Below, piece by piece: positions 1 to 8,639 of a stretch of DNA of 64,000 nt (the stretch's first letter is position 1; each line of letters begins with the position of its first letter). The DNA lies in NCBI RefSeq assembly GCF_000177675.1, contig NZ_ADGX01000024.1, positions 1 to 64,000 of the forward strand. Direction: 5' to 3'. A model generated the notes under the pieces. The model ran no database searches, was not told the DNA's origin, and saw only the letters and a program-made list of their open reading frames with translations. This DNA is from Parafrankia sp. EUN1f. GTDB taxonomy: Bacteria > Actinomycetota > Actinomycetes > Frankiales > Frankiaceae. Made by a program: the position numbers and the translations under genes.

Positions 1-216
1 GCCGGCCTGGCACACGGCTACCAGACCCTGGTGGACGACACAGAGGCCACCTACCAGATGAACGTGCCGTTCACCCCAGGGCACGATCGCGGGCTCCGTT
101 TCGACGACCCACGCCTCGGCATCGCCTGGCCGCTGCCCGTCTCCGTGATCTCGGACAAGGACCGCGCCTGGCCGTTGCTGCCCGCCGCCGTACCGAGCGG
201 GGCCGCCACCCGATAG
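1..216 (+). CDS. dTDP-4-dehydrorhamnose 3,5-epimerase-like protein, C-terminal end (partial)
   Basis: The gene enters from the left edge; only the last 71 codons are seen, ending TAG at 214-216. The residues GLAHGYQTL followed by a Tyr-containing strand and RFDDPRLGIAWP near the end match the C-terminal part of RmlC/RfbC cupin epimerases, which convert dTDP-4-keto-6-deoxyglucose to dTDP-4-keto-rhamnose or related 3- or 5-epimers. The catalytic His/Asp part lies outside the window, so it cannot be said whether this is true RmlC or a 3-epimerase for another deoxysugar. The neighbouring sugar C-methyltransferase fits a branched deoxysugar pathway. Confidence 0.75.
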   Translation, partial: AGLAHGYQTLVDDTEATYQMNVPFTPGHDRGLRFDDPRLGIAWPLPVSVISDKDRAWPLLPAAVPSGAATR

Positions 217-681
217 ACCGCCGTGCCCGTGCCCGTGCTGCTTCTGTGGCGCTCGTCGAGATGCCCGGCGTGCTTGCGTCAGGTCAACTCCGTACGTGTG
301 TGACACTCACGTCACGGGATGGACGGCCTGCCGTGGGCCGATCCCGGGCAGGAGGTTGGACGAAGCGGGCGAAGCCGGCGGCGGGCCTGCCGCACGGGGC
401 ACTTCAGTAGCGTGGAAGTGCCCGGTGGCGGCTCGGACCGGGAACGCGGGAGGACCAGGTTGTTTGCATGCCTGTCATGGTGATCTGGTCGGATGCGACT
501 GCTGGTGGTCCAGCTCGTGGCCGCTGACCGAAGGCGGCCAGCGGGCGTCGGGCCAGCACCACGATTGCCGTCAGGATTGCGGTCGTCATCATCTCGAACG
601 AGGCCGGCTACGGACCGGCCGCAGCCCAACGCAGGCCGCTCACTGGTCACCGCGCCGCAGTGACCTCGAACAGGGGAACGT
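217..681. other. 465-bp non-coding spacer
   Basis: No open frame here has a believable protein. The notable elements are a near-perfect palindrome at 294-312 and the ribosome site AGGGGA just before the start at 682. This spacer probably holds the promoter of the methyltransferase gene; no convincing -35/-10 pair was found. Confidence 0.5.
294..312. promoter_or_regulatory. 19-bp near-palindrome, candidate operator
   Basis: ACGTGTGTGACACTCACGT reads ACGTGnGTGnCACnCACGT on both strands, with only the central base and one base pair off. It sits in the spacer upstream of the sugar methyltransferase and would suit a dimeric regulator. No regulator is assigned. Confidence 0.35.
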
Positions 682-1965
682 ATGTCATCCGGTAGCGCAG
701 CAGAAGGAAGCACGGCCGCGGGGGGCGTCGCCGCCCCGGTCACCGCCTGCAGATCATGCGACGGCCCCGCTCCGCGGGTCTTCCTGTCGCTGGGCTCCAC
801 TCCGGTCGCGAACCGGCTGGTGAAGGCGGACGCACTCGGTGCGGTCGACCCGGTCTTCCCGCTGGAGGTCGGCTTCTGCGAGCAGTGCGCGCTCGTCCAG
901 CTCACCCACGCGCTGCCCGCAGACGAGATCTTCGACGCCGACTACCCGTACTTCTCCTCCTTCTCCGACATGCTCGTGAGGCATTCCGAGAAGCACGTGA
1001 TCGACCTGATCGCGAGCCGAGACCTCGGGCCGGACAGCCTGGTCGTCGAGGTCGCCAGCAACGACGGCTACCTGCTCAAGGCGTTCGTCGAGCGGGGCAT
1101 CCCGGTGCTCGGCATCGAGCCGACGCCGGGGCCGGCGGCCGCGGCGCGTAAGGCGGGTGTGCCCACCCGCGAGGAGTTCTTCGGCGCCGACCTCGCCCGG
1201 GCGCTCGTCGCCGAGGGTCTCAAGGCGGACGTCATCATCGCGAACAACGTGATGGCCCACGTGCCGGACCTCAACAGCTTCGTCGAGGGCTTCTCGATCC
1301 TGCTGAAGGACGACGGCATCATCGACGTCGAGAACCCCGGGGTCGGCGCGCTGCTGGCGCACAACGAGTTCGACACCGTCTACCACGAGCACTTCTGCTA
1401 CTTCTCCACCATCGCCGTGGACGCCCTCATGCGCCGCCACGGCCTGGCGCTGGTCGGGGTCGAGGAGTTCACCGAGCTGCACGGCGGCACACTGCGCTGG
1501 CGGATGCAGCACCAGGCGGCGGCCGTGCCGACGGCCTCGGTGGCCGAGGTGCTGGACGCCGAGCGGGCCGCCGGGCTGGGCTCGTTCGAGCGCTACGCGA
1601 GCTTCGGCGACGACGTCCGCGTGCTGCAGACCGAGCTGACCGAGCTGCTGCGCTCGTTGCGGGCGGACGGGAAGTCCGTCGCCGCCTACGGTGCCGCCGC
1701 GAAGGGTGCCACCCTGCTGAACTCGACCGGCATCGACCACTCGCTGATCGACTTCGTCGTCGACCGCAACGTCCACAAGCAGGGCAAGTACATCCCCGGT
1801 GCGCGGATCCCGATCCTGGACCCGGCCGTCCTGCTGGAGCGTCAGCCCGACTACCTGCTGCTCCTGGCCTGGAACGTGAAAAAGGAGATCATGGCGCAGC
1901 AGGAGGAGTACGCCGCCCGGGGCGGGCGCTTCATCGTCCCCGTTCCCCGTCCGGTCGTCCTCTAG
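682..1965 (+). CDS. SAM-dependent sugar C-methyltransferase with N-terminal zinc-binding domain
   Basis: A 427-residue protein with the three-part layout of the NDP-sugar C-methyltransferases (TylC3/TcaB9 type). Near residues 23-75 are paired cysteines (CRSCDG and CEQCA) of the zinc-binding N-terminal domain. The SAM-binding fold begins with VVEVASNDGYLL at about 121 and continues to MAHVPDL. The C-terminal Methyltransf_14 domain has YGAAAKGATLLN and FVVDRNVHKQGKYIPG. These enzymes methylate C-3 of a 4-keto-deoxysugar nucleotide. An AGGGGA ribosome site precedes the ATG. With the epimerase upstream, a branched-chain deoxysugar for the polysaccharide is likely; the exact sugar is unknown. Confidence 0.88.
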   Translation: MSSGSAAEGSTAAGGVAAPVTACRSCDGPAPRVFLSLGSTPVANRLVKADALGAVDPVFPLEVGFCEQCALVQLTHALPADEIFDADYPYFSSFSDMLVRHSEKHVIDLIASRDLGPDSLVVEVASNDGYLLKAFVERGIPVLGIEPTPGPAAAARKAGVPTREEFFGADLARALVAEGLKADVIIANNVMAHVPDLNSFVEGFSILLKDDGIIDVENPGVGALLAHNEFDTVYHEHFCYFSTIAVDALMRRHGLALVGVEEFTELHGGTLRWRMQHQAAAVPTASVAEVLDAERAAGLGSFERYASFGDDVRVLQTELTELLRSLRADGKSVAAYGAAAKGATLLNSTGIDHSLIDFVVDRNVHKQGKYIPGARIPILDPAVLLERQPDYLLLLAWNVKKEIMAQQEEYAARGGRFIVPVPRPVVL

Positions 1966-2076
1966 GGAAGCGGTACCCACCGAAGCAATGACACCTGTGT
2001 CGGCAGCCGTCCGGCTGTGCCGTGCACCCCGTGCTCCGGGCGCCCTGAGCCTGCCCGGCGGAGCGGGGCGTCCGGC

Positions 2077-5000
2077 ATGACCGATCTCGGCACGGAACCG
2101 AGGGCCGCGGGCGGGGAGGACGCCGACCTCCCGCCCGAGGTGCCGTCCGGCGACGCCGGAAGCACCCAGTACGTGCCCCGTGCGCGGCGGATTCGCCGCG
2201 GCCGGCGCGATTCGGGCCGTGATTCGGGCAATGGGCCGAACCTGACCGGCGCGGCATCATCGCCTCCGCCAGCGGACTCGTCACCAGGCTCGCCCTTCCT
2301 GCCGGGTTCGGGCTCGAGCTCGCAGGTCGGGCGGGCCGGACCGGTGTCTCCTGGTGTCCAGGTGGGTGGTCCGGTATCCAGGAACACCTCGCCGGACCCG
2401 GTCGATCCACGAGGAGGCCCCGGCCCAGGCCGGCCACCGTCCGGTCCGATCCAGGTCGAGGGTCTGTCCACTCGGCAGCCGACGCCCCCGCCAGGAGGCG
2501 GGTACCCGGACGCCGGCGTGCACCAGCAGCCCGGCCAGCACCAGCCGCTACCCGACGAGCAGCGGCAGCCTGACGGGCAGCGGCAGCCCGGCCAGCGGCG
2601 GCAGCCAGGGAGGCACCGCCAGTCCGGGGACAACCGTCAGCAGCCCGGATGGTTCAGCACCCCGCCGCCGTCCGGAGCTCCCGGGGTAGGGCCGGCATCC
2701 GACGGGGAAGCGGCCGCCAGGCGGGGTGCCTCGCGCGCGCTGACACCGCCTCCGGGCTGGACCGCGATGCCGCGCAGCCCGGTCGGAGACACGCCACCGC
2801 CGGGATCGCTCTTCCAGCCCGGAGTCGTCCAACCGCCTGGCGATGTACCACCGGCTGGCGCTGTGTCGCCGCCGGCAGCGACGCCGGTTCCCGGGGAGCC
2901 GGCACGGGGTTCCGCGCCGGCGGGGTCGCCACCGGCCACACCCTCCGATGGCTGGGTCCTGCCCGAGACGACTGTGCGGATGGTCGGCGGGCCGGGGGTA
3001 CTGCCGGAGCGAGGCCCCGGCCGGCAGCCGACGCCGTTGCCAGCCCGGCAGCCGACACCACTTCCGACTCGCCAGCCGACCCCGCCGCCAGCCCGGCAGC
3101 CGACACCGGCGCCCGGCGAACGGCCGCCGAGGGCACCGGATCCTGTGCCCGGTATCCGGGTGGACTCGCCGACGCCCCCTCCCGCGCGGAACTGGCGGGC
3201 GCAGGAGCCGGCACGGGGGGAAACTCCCCGGTCGCCGGCCCAGGACGCCGCGCCGCCCACCGGCACAGGCCGCCCAGGCGGCGCCGAGCCCGGAGGCAGG
3301 GTGGGACGTGGCTGGTCCGCGACCGGGCGTCGGGGCCAGTCACGATCAGACGCGGGGAAGCCGGCTGCTCCGAGCCCCGGCGGAGGATCGGACCCGGCGA
3401 CCAGACGTTCGCAGGCCACCGGTCGTGGGTGGGGAGGCCGCGGGGAACGCCGTGACCCGCCGCCCGAGACGCGCGGCCCGGACCTGCACTTCATCAGCGC
3501 TTTCACCGACACCATCGACCTGTCGGCGCTACGGCGGCGGCTGGAGCTGGAAGACGCGCGCGTACCGGACCAGACGGAGTACATCCCGCGCCTGTACGGG
3601 CGCAACCGGGGCGACGGCGATGCCGCCAGCACCCAGGTGGTTCGTCGCTCCGGCGTGCCCGGGAACACGCCTGTGCCCCGTTCCCGGGCCGGTGCCGGCG
3701 CGCCCGCGGGGGCCTCGGATCCGGACCGGCTGTCCGACTCCCGGCGCGGCCGGTTCGACAGAGCCGATGATCCGGACCTGGTCGGAGCCGCCGCCACACC
3801 GTCCGGTGCCGAGCGGCCCGGCGCGCGGGCGGCGGAGGAGAAGCGGACCGGCGGCGGTTCGACGAAGACGAAGGCGATCTGGACGCTCGCCGACCAGGGC
3901 GTCTCCAGCGCCACCAACGCCGCCGTCTCGATCCTGGTCGCCCATTTTGTGGGCAAGACGGAGTATGCCGCCGGGTTCGCCGTCCCCTATCTGATCTTCT
4001 CGGTCATCATCGGCATTTCGCGGTCGAGCTGCTGCGTGCCGCTGGGAATCGCCTATGCCGGCCGGTCGGCTGCCGCGTTCCGGCATGCGGCCGGATCGAC
4101 CACCGGAGCCTGCCTGGCCTTCGGCGCGGTGCTGAGCCTTCCCACCGTCCTGGTGGGATTCGTCCTCGGTGGGCGGGTCGGCAGCGGGCTGGTCATCATG
4201 GGCTTCGTCCTGCCGGGGCTGCTACTGCAGGATGCCTGGCGCTACGTGTTCTTCGCGCAGGGTGTGCCGGTCAAGGCCTTCGTCAACGACGTCGCCTGGG
4301 CTCTGGTCCAGGTCGTCGGCCTGTCGGTGCTCATCCGGCGCGGTGTGGAGCAGTCCCCGCCGATGCTGTTGGCCTGGGGCGTCGCCGCGCTGGTCGCGGC
4401 GCTGCTCGGAGTGGCGCAGGCGGGCCTGTGGCCCGCGCCGTCCCGTGCGCTGGCCTGGTTCAGGGAGAACCGGGCCAACGCGGCCAACCTGACGGCGGAG
4501 TTCATCACCGTGCAGGGCGCCTTGCAGGCGTCGATCCTGCTCATGGGCGGGCTGCGCTCCGCGGAGATCGTCGGTGACCTGAGCGCCGTGCGTACCATCC
4601 TCGGCCCGACGACCGTGATCGGTGTCGGAATCGTGAGCTTCGCGGTCCCGGAGCTGTCCCGCCGCATGGACATGTCCGCCCGGGCCCGCCAACAGGCCGC
4701 GGTGGTGCTCACCTCTGTGGTGGTCGGGCTCGGGCTGCTCTGGAGCTCCATCTTCATCCTGTTCCCGGCGCTCGGGGAGTACCTGTTCGGGAAGAGCTGG
4801 CCCGGGGCGCACGCCATCCTGTTGATTTCCGCGCTGCATTACGCCGGGACCGCCCTGCCGACCGGGCCGGCCTGCATCATGTACGCGCTCGGTCACACCA
4901 GGAAGACGTTCCGAATCAATCTGGTGATGGCGCCGATGCTGTTCGCGTTTCCGATCATCGGCCTGTTGTTGGGAGACGCGCGGGGCGCTGTCATCGGCTT

Positions 5001-5331
5001 CAACATCGTGTTCTGGGGGATCGCGCCGGTCTGGTGGATCCAGCTACGCCGAGTGATCCGTGACCATGAGGCGGAGCGCCTCGCGGCGGTCGCGGCCCGG
5101 CAGAGTCCTGCGGCCGAGGCGGGCGGCGGCACTGCCGGCCGGGGCGTCACCTTGCCCGGCGTCGGCGAAGGCGGGCCCCTCGATCTGCCCGACGCGGCAG
5201 CCCGCGGGGCGTCGACGGGCAGGCACGCACCGTCATCGTCGTCCGCGACCGGATCGTCGTCCGTGGCCGGGCCGGGACCGCACGGTAGCCGCGGTGGCCT
5301 GTCAGAGGGTGGAAATTTAACGGAACGGTAG
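2077..5331 (+). CDS. Wzx-like polysaccharide flippase with giant Pro-rich cytosolic tail
   Basis: The ATG at 2077 gives 1084 residues; an upstream GTG at 2017 is possible but less likely. Residues 1-590 are low-complexity Pro/Gly/Arg/Gln sequence, with a run of RQPTPxPA units at about 316-350. Short motifs STQYVPR (near 30) and QTEYIPR (near 490) flank the tail. From about 598 to 1010 there are around 12 hydrophobic helices in the arrangement of MATE/Wzx flippases, starting KAIWTLADQGVSSATN. A Ser/Gly-rich tail of about 75 residues ends the protein. The membrane part probably flips lipid-linked repeat units, consistent with the Wzz- and Wzy-like neighbours. The tail is presumably cytosolic because it precedes the first helix. 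Confidence 0.8.
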   Translation: MTDLGTEPRAAGGEDADLPPEVPSGDAGSTQYVPRARRIRRGRRDSGRDSGNGPNLTGAASSPPPADSSPGSPFLPGSGSSSQVGRAGPVSPGVQVGGPVSRNTSPDPVDPRGGPGPGRPPSGPIQVEGLSTRQPTPPPGGGYPDAGVHQQPGQHQPLPDEQRQPDGQRQPGQRRQPGRHRQSGDNRQQPGWFSTPPPSGAPGVGPASDGEAAARRGASRALTPPPGWTAMPRSPVGDTPPPGSLFQPGVVQPPGDVPPAGAVSPPAATPVPGEPARGSAPAGSPPATPSDGWVLPETTVRMVGGPGVLPERGPGRQPTPLPARQPTPLPTRQPTPPPARQPTPAPGERPPRAPDPVPGIRVDSPTPPPARNWRAQEPARGETPRSPAQDAAPPTGTGRPGGAEPGGRVGRGWSATGRRGQSRSDAGKPAAPSPGGGSDPATRRSQATGRGWGGRGERRDPPPETRGPDLHFISAFTDTIDLSALRRRLELEDARVPDQTEYIPRLYGRNRGDGDAASTQVVRRSGVPGNTPVPRSRAGAGAPAGASDPDRLSDSRRGRFDRADDPDLVGAAATPSGAERPGARAAEEKRTGGGSTKTKAIWTLADQGVSSATNAAVSILVAHFVGKTEYAAGFAVPYLIFSVIIGISRSSCCVPLGIAYAGRSAAAFRHAAGSTTGACLAFGAVLSLPTVLVGFVLGGRVGSGLVIMGFVLPGLLLQDAWRYVFFAQGVPVKAFVNDVAWALVQVVGLSVLIRRGVEQSPPMLLAWGVAALVAALLGVAQAGLWPAPSRALAWFRENRANAANLTAEFITVQGALQASILLMGGLRSAEIVGDLSAVRTILGPTTVIGVGIVSFAVPELSRRMDMSARARQQAAVVLTSVVVGLGLLWSSIFILFPALGEYLFGKSWPGAHAILLISALHYAGTALPTGPACIMYALGHTRKTFRINLVMAPMLFAFPIIGLLLGDARGAVIGFNIVFWGIAPVWWIQLRRVIRDHEAERLAAVAARQSPAAEAGGGTAGRGVTLPGVGEGGPLDLPDAAARGASTGRHAPSSSSATGSSSVAGPGPHGSRGGLSEGGNLTER

Positions 5332-5552
5332 GTTGCGTCGGTGGTGCAGGCCGCCTACTTTGCGCTATCGGCTATGCTCACAAATCGGTTCCGTCAGATC
5401 TTGGCCGTGGTCTAAATGACCGGCTTGACGCTCCTGTGGGGGGCCCAATTGACTCCGCTTCATTCGCGACCGGGAGGGCCCGCGTCGGCGCCGCTCTGCA
5501 CGCGGCGGGCTGGCGCCCCGCGGCGTCCGCGCGGCGCTGAGGCGGGCGCACG

Positions 5553-7121
5553 ATGAGCCGCTCCGGGCAGCCGGCCGAGGGTGGCCGTGCTCCCTCCGCG
5601 CCGTCGCTGATCCGCATCATCAAGCCGCGCTGGATGGTCATCGTCATCGCCACGGTCATCCTGGCCGCGCTCGCGATGATCGTCTCCAAGCAGCAGGCGG
5701 CCACCTACGAGGCCAGCTCGCGGATCTTCCTGAGTACGGACAAGATCGGGGATTCGGTCGACCCCGGCCGCTACACCCAGACCCAGGCCCAGCTCGCGAC
5801 GTCGACAGCGGCGCTGGACAAGATCGCGGCCGATCTGAAGATCTCCCGCGACGACGTCGTCAAACGGCTGAAGACCACACCGTCGGACGAGGGCTACTTC
5901 TTCACGATCATCGGCAAGGGCTCCACCCAGCAGGCCGCGATCGACTTCGTGAACAAGGCGAAGAACGCGTACGTCGCCCAGCTCGGCAACTCCGGCAACG
6001 GCGACACGTCGACGGTGGATGACCTCGGCGCGGCGCGGGATCGGAAGCTGCAGGAGAAGACGGAGATCGAACAGCAGCTCAGGGCCAACCCGACCGATCT
6101 GCGCCTGGTGAGTAGGCAGACCGTGATCGATGGCGAGTTGACGCAGATCCAGAACCAGCTCACGGAAGCGGGCGTGGCTGGCGAGCTGGCGAGCACCTCC
6201 GTCCGGCTCGCTGAGGCACCCCAGTCGGACGGGCAGGTCGCACCGAACCTGTTCCGCAACGTTCTGGTGGCCGCACTGCTCGGTCTGTTCGGTTCCATCG
6301 CCGGGCTGTGGATCATGTACCAGCGGCGCCCGACCATCCTCGATCCGCACAACTCGGCGGATCTGCTGGGTGTGCCGCTGATCGCGGACCTGCCGCCGAA
6401 CCGCACCAGCGCCAACGCGGCGGAGACTCTCGTCTCCGCGATGTCGGCGGTGATGTCGCCGACCAGCAAGGTGGTGGCTTTCACCCCCGCCTCGCGGACG
6501 GACCTCAGCTCCGAGCTGGTCGCCGCGGTCGCCGCCGCCTGGTCGGACGACCAGGGCGTGGTCCTGATCCTCGACACCTCGGCCCAGTCCGAGGTGCGAG
6601 CCTCACTGGAAGGGCTGCCTCGGCCCACCTCGGCCGAGCTGCCCCACTGGGCGCACGAGCCGACCTGCCTGGCTCGCTCGTCCGGCACCGGCCGCGGCCA
6701 CATCCTGTACAACCGGGTCTCGCCGGCCCGTGCGGCCCGTCCCGGTGGCCTCGCGCCGATCCTGGCCGACCGCGCGCCCGTCGTGGACCTCGTCATCCTG
6801 GTCACCGCCGCGCTCGCGGACCTGCCGATGACCGCCGCCTCTGCGATCCAGGCGGACGCCGTCGTCGTCATCACCTCGTCCGACACCAACCTCAAGGAGC
6901 TTGAGCAGGTGCCGCGTGACTGGCCGGCTCTGGCCGAGCGGGTCGTGGGTGTGGTGCACGATGGCCGTACCGCGGTGCGGCGCAACGCCGGTGGTGGTCG
7001 TTCTTCGGCGTCTGCTTCGGTAGAGTCGATCACGTCCGCTTCGCAGGTGGGCGGTGAGCCGCAGGGCCGGGGCTCACGTGACATCGAGGCGACCGACCGC
7101 TACGCGCGGCCGAATCGCTGA
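5553..7121 (+). CDS. Wzz/BY-kinase-like polysaccharide copolymerase with degenerate kinase domain
   Basis: A 522-residue protein with transmembrane helices at about 27-45 and 233-254 enclosing an extracytoplasmic, coiled-coil-prone region; this is the layout of chain-length determinant proteins. The cytosolic C-terminal part (about 300-465) follows the BY-kinase fold: a VVAFTPAS strand, VVLILDTS where Walker A' would lie, then VVDLVILVTAALADLP and DAVVVITSS. The P-loop is gone (PASRTDLSSELV, no GKT/S), and there is no Tyr cluster at the C-terminus. It probably regulates chain length or forms an assembly scaffold without kinase activity. GAGGCGGG before the ATG is the ribosome site. Confidence 0.82.
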   Translation: MSRSGQPAEGGRAPSAPSLIRIIKPRWMVIVIATVILAALAMIVSKQQAATYEASSRIFLSTDKIGDSVDPGRYTQTQAQLATSTAALDKIAADLKISRDDVVKRLKTTPSDEGYFFTIIGKGSTQQAAIDFVNKAKNAYVAQLGNSGNGDTSTVDDLGAARDRKLQEKTEIEQQLRANPTDLRLVSRQTVIDGELTQIQNQLTEAGVAGELASTSVRLAEAPQSDGQVAPNLFRNVLVAALLGLFGSIAGLWIMYQRRPTILDPHNSADLLGVPLIADLPPNRTSANAAETLVSAMSAVMSPTSKVVAFTPASRTDLSSELVAAVAAAWSDDQGVVLILDTSAQSEVRASLEGLPRPTSAELPHWAHEPTCLARSSGTGRGHILYNRVSPARAARPGGLAPILADRAPVVDLVILVTAALADLPMTAASAIQADAVVVITSSDTNLKELEQVPRDWPALAERVVGVVHDGRTAVRRNAGGGRSSASASVESITSASQVGGEPQGRGSRDIEATDRYARPNR

Positions 7122-7260
7122 GCGGGCGCAGGGCTGAGTACAGGCGGCCGAGTATGGCCGCCGCAACACGATAGGCGCGGTACGAAAGAGGCAGGGCGGT
7201 ACCTCCGCCGGTAGCGGGATCACCGGGCCGGCGGGGGAGGGGAGCAGGGCCGCACCGAAT

Positions 7261-7311
7261 GAGGGGCGGGTCGGTCGGGGCATGGCAGAGCCCCGAACCG
7301 ACCCGCCCCTC
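7261..7311. terminator. Long GC-rich terminator hairpin
   Basis: Arms 7261-7281 and 7290-7311 pair over 21 bp with one bulge around an 8-nt loop, followed by GCTGTTTGT. It lies 140 bp past the copolymerase gene and probably ends the flippase/copolymerase transcript. Confidence 0.8.
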
Positions 7312-7499
7312 GCTGTTTGTCAGCGTCGCTGAGCAGGAAGACGCCGTGCAACGCGGGCGGACAGCGGGTGCCGGAAGTCGTTCTTGAGGAAGACCCGCTG
7401 CCCACGGCACGATAGCGGGGCCCGCCGCGAGGACCGCATCCGCGGCGGAAGGGACATCGGCCTTCTGACCCGCCTCCGCCTGGCTTCGCCCAGAAACAG

Positions 7500-7907
7500 A
7501 TCCACGCCATCGTCGCGCTCGCCTGCGCGCAAGCATCAGCCACCACCGTATGTGTGTGAACCGTTCGGGCTTCGGTGGAGGCTCCAAAACATGGATGAAA
7601 GGCTCAAAACGCCCACCATCGCCATTCGCCTAACCTCAGGGCACTTAAAAGTGATTTAAGTCACAAGTGCTTTGACGCCCAGATAATCGCTCAAGGTTAT
7701 CGCGTTTGACGCTACGTGGAAGGTGCCGTTCGTCGCCGGCCACCACCGCCTACCTCGGCAAATGGGCTTCCATCCTGCCTGAGGCTGCTCTCCCGCCCAA
7801 AAAAATGGAACTACCGTCAGTAACAAGATGGCATAGGCGGACTGCAGGTTGAAGGATGCCGGCGTCTTGCTCGTCCGCTACAAAGGAGCTATCCACGCCA
7901 TCGTCGC
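7500..7907. repeat. 17-bp direct repeat pair 391 bp apart
   Basis: ATCCACGCCATCGTCGC occurs exactly at 7500-7516 and again at 7891-7907. In one forward frame both copies read IHAIVA. This could be the duplicated edge of a deleted insertion or a residual coding motif. It borders the lower-GC island that carries the secreted-protein gene. Confidence 0.5.
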
Positions 7908-8028
7908 ATTAAATTGAAGAATTCCCCAATTGGACTTCTGGTTCGACGGTTTCCCGATCGACAGACATTCGACAGGAAAATTTTCTTCGAACCCAGCGTC
8001 TCGACAGGGTCAAGATCGGGAGGAAGAT

Positions 8029-8481
8029 ATGAATCGGCCGGGAAGAATTAGCAGGCGGGTTGCCATTGGTGCGTGTGGACCCATCGCGTTGACCGCAATT
8101 TCGGGCGCGGTTACGCCGGCCAGCGCCATGGACCAAACTGTAGGGATAGCGTGCACTTTTGGTAACGGCTCACTCACGGCCTATGAGACCTATAGGTCCG
8201 GAAACAACATTGTCAGCGGCGCCAAGGCGGATTGCTCGTTGATCGGCGGTGCCACCAATATCCAATTGACCGTTGCCGTGCAGAAGTATTCCAACGGGGA
8301 TTGGGTAAACGTGGAGACCGTTAGTAGCTCAACCTACGGTACTACTCTGAGCTTGACCGCCACCGAGGTCAACGGATGTACGGGGCATACGCAGTACACA
8401 GACTGGCGCACAGCGACGTTTGTAACGGCGGCTGGTCAAACCTATGGAATAACTTCCACTGGTATTGGAACGTACTGCTAA
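8029..8481 (+). CDS. Small secreted Cys-containing protein of unknown function
   Basis: A 150-residue protein that begins at ATG 8029 behind a perfect GGGAGGAAG ribosome site. Residues 1-34 form a Sec signal peptide: RRVAIGACG, a hydrophobic stretch and PASAM, with cleavage predicted after ASA. The mature part of about 116 residues is Thr/Ser/Tyr/Asn-rich, predicted beta-rich, and has four cysteines (in IACTF, ADCSL, NGCTG and the last residue), enough for two disulfides. No known family is recognised. Its GC content and third-position use are clearly lower than those of its neighbours, which suggests recent acquisition. A stem-loop follows. Confidence 0.75.
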   Translation: MNRPGRISRRVAIGACGPIALTAISGAVTPASAMDQTVGIACTFGNGSLTAYETYRSGNNIVSGAKADCSLIGGATNIQLTVAVQKYSNGDWVNVETVSSSTYGTTLSLTATEVNGCTGHTQYTDWRTATFVTAAGQTYGITSTGIGTYC

Positions 8482-8530
8482 ATTCTGTCGCTGTCTCTGG
8501 GGGAGAGGTTTTCCGTCAAGCTCTGTCTGT

Positions 8531-8568
8531 AATGCTGGTGTCAGATGGGTGAATCTGGCACCAGCATT
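8531..8568. terminator. Stem-loop after the secreted-protein gene
   Basis: Arms 8531-8545 and 8554-8568 pair over 15 positions with one G·T pair around an 8-nt loop. It lies 50 bp past the stop and has no T-run, so it is a probable L-shaped or bidirectional terminator between this gene and the P450 remnant. Confidence 0.65.
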
Positions 8569-8639
8569 GTCGGATCCTGATCGGCCGAGATCTGGTCGAT
8601 CGCATTTGGCAACCCTGACAGTGCGTAGCGGATCTCAGT

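Larger units (their letters stand above)
7122..8028. other. Spacer with terminator, direct repeat and base-composition change
   Basis: About 900 bp with no convincing gene. It contains a strong terminator hairpin (7261-7311) and a 17-bp direct repeat (7500 and 7891). After about 7530 it becomes distinctly less GC-rich than the surroundings. Short frames at 7320-7590 resemble no family I recognise; they may be remains of a mobile element. CCAATTGG at 7926-7933 is a perfect 8-bp palindrome upstream of the secreted-protein gene. Confidence 0.5.

Noticed and set aside
7320..7590. Transposase remnant
   Set aside because: Only a short IHAIVA-like motif is repeated; no DDE or other transposase signature could be read, so only the repeat is reported.
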